This document shows, piece by piece, positions 7,401-8,885 of a DNA stretch of 8,885 nucleotides. The stretch is from contig CAMKMR010000057.1 in assembly GCA_946413945.1 (NCBI GenBank), positions 1-8,885 of the forward strand, written 5' to 3'. This DNA comes from an uncultured Lachnospiraceae bacterium (GTDB taxonomy: Bacteria > Bacillota > Clostridia > Lachnospirales > Lachnospiraceae). The position numbers were made by a program, and so were the translations under genes. Position 1 is the first letter of the stretch. Each line of letters begins with the position of its first letter. The notes under the pieces are model-generated. The model was given only the letters and a program-made list of their open reading frames with translations. It made no database searches and was not told the origin of the DNA.

Positions 7401-7615
7401 AGACAACTGATAAGGCAGAAGATGCAAAGACTGTTCTTAAAGTATTTAAGGCATATGCTAATCTTGCAGATGGGACAGGTAACCAGAAGAAAATTGCTAC
7501 ATCTGAGAATAAAGTATCTATATCTCAGGTTGATTATAAGGATTATATGGGTTATGAGAACTGGACAAAGAATGTCGAGTATGATAACTGGTATAATAAC
7601 AGACTGGATAACTAG
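4460..7615 (+). CDS. Giant PilX/GspK-like minor prepilin, candidate pilus-tip protein
   Basis: The 1051-aa product starts with a Lys/Arg-rich leader (1-15) and a glycine followed by a hydrophobic helix (RGSGLVLVVVAL, then to about residue 43), the layout of a class III prepilin signal. Cleavage after G16 or G18 is plausible. The mature +5 residue is Leu rather than Glu for G16 (Val for G18). Loss of Glu+5 is the known hallmark of GspK, which caps the pseudopilus tip, and the degenerate N-terminus also fits PilX-type proteins. GspK and PilX are usually 150-350 residues, so this is several times larger. The ectodomain contains short Gly/Asn-turn strand repeats that look like beta-helix rungs, for example near 282-294, around the INGEETTVDL and IYIAGRAYVEL strands, and at 919-950 (NGLIITKGDVYF). 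The C-terminus carries two YxNWxxN units (1032-1049). By position and class it would sit at the filament tip and may bind surfaces or substrate; no specific ligand can be read from sequence. Confidence 0.8.
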   Translation: MIKRIKKIKNTTSNRGSGLVLVVVALSFLGILMGTLLTLAGYLYKIQVYEYSQRDNYNYLEQAMDQVYQNIGNMSTEYIQKAYVQTLQEMSSFDSTTETYRLKDETAVNANFKDLFMKMLIQSDDLNYTNLGKRFTEIVSSSTQNYDGTLTSKINIFKEQNIALNINSLKVMIYYMDGSSELYTSAKKTKINYTKVSKIVIRNVELTRQASYDRSLDSKGNYKQTISTDIVINRPAFNVNFDQSSLSAETLFSFCIIADSGLEINKVGYDASVKNAENPNVNGDYSLTIAGNVYAASDFYNKGYNAYDVNDKNSTEYKDYIKEMSFTNSDDKYKMIPITKNYDINNPAALLHNQHSVIMNSSASYVDYLYDGKNDNSRYSGIYINGGNDATKNPVRVNIFADKIIVPGTLAVMNSADLTVKGSSAAKKEITANGQVISNSDFKANVWADNVYLGGTTGEGDSANFAADMFIRDDTTVDQKGSSIWINGSYFGYSNSTAADKRTFIPTVAKDADGVNIYQQKVSDDVTENRGHYNSSAIVINGEETTVDLSATKTIYIAGRAYVELSRQKVKDINGKEADMFSTIVKDYKTGESVAIKSTQLAYIPAAYPSDNDSVKDAKYPNTYLVELPSKLQAFYLFTKYFGNSGKVPVVYYTTDVVTNGKTVTKKFCYFDFNYAADKELYAASAGINQTGDSLSKQFIKDYFNYLNWVDAYNSSDNTVVATVPTDIDTNLLEDENAKEYLEDVTSYPDFSVNKITLASAEDASQSVFASGVITTKQADSSIAKSKVNVVTGEAEVSSTLFAGMDAMGNGYKSGTTSKTNLSAANSVNMSTEYLQHYNYLKWSLTDLVSTSDEARFIDSLIEDDKYGEAAITPINKYFNFDVLDGSNNVDTTFGNGYIVKVSNQDITIKDNDDDKMVNGLIITKGDVYFDSNVSSFTGLIVAGGKVYVDSTTPTGDCNITDIKASTLTVNVINACISALKTTDKAEDAKTVLKVFKAYANLADGTGNQKKIATSENKVSISQVDYKDYMGYENWTKNVEYDNWYNNRLDN

Positions 7616-7631
7616 GAGGTAGTATTAAATT

Positions 7632-8363
7632 ATGAGAGAGAGCAAAAAACATAATAAAGGTTACAGCCTAGTTGAGATGATCATTGTAATTGCTATCTTA
7701 TTAGTTGTATCTGCTATGGGTATGGTTACCTTCAGTATGGTAAAAAATGCCAGAGTAAAGGATGCTGCTGATCAATTTGACAGTTTGATCTCAGAAACGA
7801 TACAAAAAAGTAAGAATATGATCGAACAGCCATATACTTATAAATTAGCAAGTGCAGGTTCTCAGTCCACAACTTGGTTTAATAATTATAATTATTATAG
7901 TATAGGATATTATATCGAATTTTATTATAATTACGATGAAGAGTGTTGGTATTCAAATTTTGGTGGACTTTATTATATTCACGATGATAGTAAAGCTACT
8001 AAAAAGAAGAATAACGATAATGGCTTACGAATTGTATTTTTAGGGCCATTAAAAAAGAGTGGATGGAAAGAATTATCTTCAGAATGTAAGATTGTTTTTA
8101 CTCCAGAAAAAAATGCATTACAGTATTTCAACGGGGATAAAGATGCTTTTGTATCTAGTTTTGGAAATAAACAGGTATTTAATACATTCGATAATGATAA
8201 AATAGTACAGTCTGTGGATACAACAAGTTCAACTTTTGCAATATATTTTAATAAAAGAGGTGAATGCGTTCACGGTGCAGGGTCTTATTCTTTCCAGAAA
8301 GCAGATGGGACAGAGTTAGCTAAAGTAATCATTAGACAGAATGGTAGTCATGTTGTTGAGTAA
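7632..8363 (+). CDS. GspH/FimT-like minor prepilin with aromatic-rich patch
   Basis: The 243-aa product has a short basic leader MRESKKHNKG (1-10), predicted cleavage after G10, then YSLVEM with Glu at +5 (E15) and a hydrophobic helix to about residue 37. The C-terminal part (FAIYFNKRGEC, then VIIRQNGSHVV) resembles the end of GspH/FimT ectodomains, where a strand with a 'prG'-type turn is followed by a final strand ending in Gly. Family members are usually 150-200 residues. The extra length includes residues 82-115, where 16 of 34 residues are aromatic (11 Tyr, 3 Phe, 2 Trp). Three cysteines are present in the ectodomain. AGGAGGT at 7614-7620 overlaps the preceding stop and sits 11 bases before ATG, slightly far. 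An in-frame TAA at 7626 rules out an earlier start. As an H-like pilin it would join the tip complex with the flanking I-, K- and J-like proteins. Confidence 0.82.
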   Translation: MRESKKHNKGYSLVEMIIVIAILLVVSAMGMVTFSMVKNARVKDAADQFDSLISETIQKSKNMIEQPYTYKLASAGSQSTTWFNNYNYYSIGYYIEFYYNYDEECWYSNFGGLYYIHDDSKATKKKNNDNGLRIVFLGPLKKSGWKELSSECKIVFTPEKNALQYFNGDKDAFVSSFGNKQVFNTFDNDKIVQSVDTTSSTFAIYFNKRGECVHGAGSYSFQKADGTELAKVIIRQNGSHVVE

Positions 8364-8368
8364 GGAGG
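8361..8368 (+). promoter_or_regulatory. Ribosome binding site supporting a TTG start for the last gene
   Basis: TAAGGAGG includes the stop codon of the preceding gene and lies 9 bases before TTG 8378. The first in-frame ATG, at 8420, is inside the hydrophobic helix and would remove the prepilin cleavage site, so TTG must be the real start. Confidence 0.8.
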
Positions 8369-8377
8369 CGAGGCAGA

Positions 8378-8885
8378 TTGAAAAAGAATAGCAATAAAGG
8401 TATTTCTTTAGTAGAGCTTATGGTTGCTCTCGCCGTACTTGCAGTACTTATGGTTGCTGTAATAGGCTTAATGTCAACTTATGTTACTATTTATAGGAAC
8501 AGAAAATCAGCTAAGGCAGTTCAGGATTCAGCGGAGGCTGCTTTTGATGAAATTGAATTTACTCTTTCTCAAGCAGAAAGTATTACAATTTCAGGCTATA
8601 CATTCAGTGGTACGGAAAAGGATATGAATTTTTCTGATGATGTAGCTTCTGATAAATTTTCTGGAAAGCTTGAATATGCAACATATAAAAAGATTGTTGA
8701 TATTAAAAATATTTCTAATGGTGGAGAAGGAGCTGGTGCTAATGGTTCTAATAAGATTTTGCATGCGAATGTAAAAATAACTCTTAATGGAAAACATAAA
8801 GTATATCCGGATGTAAATAAGATAAGGTATGAATATTCATATTTTTCTGGGACAAGACCTTATATAGTTTCAGGTTATAGTAAGA
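8378..8885 (+). CDS. PilW/GspJ-like minor prepilin (partial, runs off the window, TTG start)
   Basis: The reading frame stays open from TTG 8378 to the window end, giving 169 codons with no stop. It opens with the prepilin signal MKKNSNKG, predicted cleavage after G8, then ISLVELM with Glu at +5 (E13) and a hydrophobic helix to about residue 32. The following amphipathic stretch (YRNRKSAKAVQDSAEAAFDEIEFTLSQAE) matches the pattern of PilW/GspJ, whose helix is followed by a conserved 'l..dl..A' region. A Gly/Asn/Ser-rich segment lies near residues 115-127. GspJ-type pilins join GspI and GspK to form the tip trimer, consistent with the I-, K- and H-like genes just upstream. The TTG start, despite a good ribosome binding site, should lower its translation relative to the ATG genes. 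The C-terminus and true length are unknown. Confidence 0.82.
   Translation, partial: MKKNSNKGISLVELMVALAVLAVLMVAVIGLMSTYVTIYRNRKSAKAVQDSAEAAFDEIEFTLSQAESITISGYTFSGTEKDMNFSDDVASDKFSGKLEYATYKKIVDIKNISNGGEGAGANGSNKILHANVKITLNGKHKVYPDVNKIRYEYSYFSGTRPYIVSGYSK

Noticed and set aside
7422..7622. Plus-strand open frame of 66 codons in another frame at the end of the giant pilin gene
   Set aside because: Overlaps real coding sequence and the binding site of the next gene; the basic, Ile/Leu-rich product looks like frame-shifted coding DNA.
8591..8797. Minus-strand open frame of 68 codons opposite the GspJ-like gene
   Set aside because: Fully opposite a prepilin gene with strong evidence; no independent features.

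Overview
The window is one continuous plus-strand run of six tightly packed genes, the last cut by the window edge, and reads as part of a type IV pilus (type IV filament) operon. The DNA is AT-rich (about one third G+C by eye). Nearly every gene follows a strong purine-rich AGGAGG-type ribosome binding site, and intergenic gaps are 14-18 bases or a 1-base overlap. No secretin (PilQ) or PilP gene follows the PilM/N/O block. Together these suggest a Gram-positive (monoderm) Firmicute, probably a clostridial or Lachnospiraceae-type anaerobe. The taxonomy is an inference.

Layout: positions 1-138 are non-coding and AT-rich. They hold an 8-bp tandem repeat, an 18-bp inverted repeat and a consensus extended -10 promoter element (TGATATAAT). 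The first gene (139-1740) joins a cytoplasmic PilM-like actin fold to a membrane-anchored PilN-like domain in one chain. The second (1755-2885) is PilO-like with an unusual C-terminal extension of about 157 residues. Four prepilin-like proteins follow: PilV/GspI-like (2904-4460, 518 aa), a giant PilX/GspK-like protein lacking Glu+5 (4460-7615, 1051 aa), GspH/FimT-like (7632-8363, 243 aa), and PilW/GspJ-like with a TTG start (8378 to the end, partial).

How they would work together: the PilMN fusion and PilO form the inner-membrane alignment subcomplex that links the assembly motor and platform (PilB/PilC, not in this window) to the growing filament. The I-, K-, H- and J-like pilins match the set that, in type II secretion and type IV pili, assembles into the priming/tip complex. 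The very large I-like and K-like ectodomains would sit at the filament tip and are the best candidates for surface or substrate binding. The major pilin, motor ATPases, platform protein and prepilin peptidase must lie elsewhere.

Points most worth following are the PilM-PilN fusion with degenerate nucleotide-binding motifs, the 1051-aa tip pilin, a perfect 12-bp inverted repeat inside the third gene, an aromatic-rich patch in the H-like pilin, and the palindrome abutting the promoter. No RNA genes, mobile elements, CRISPR arrays or terminators were seen.
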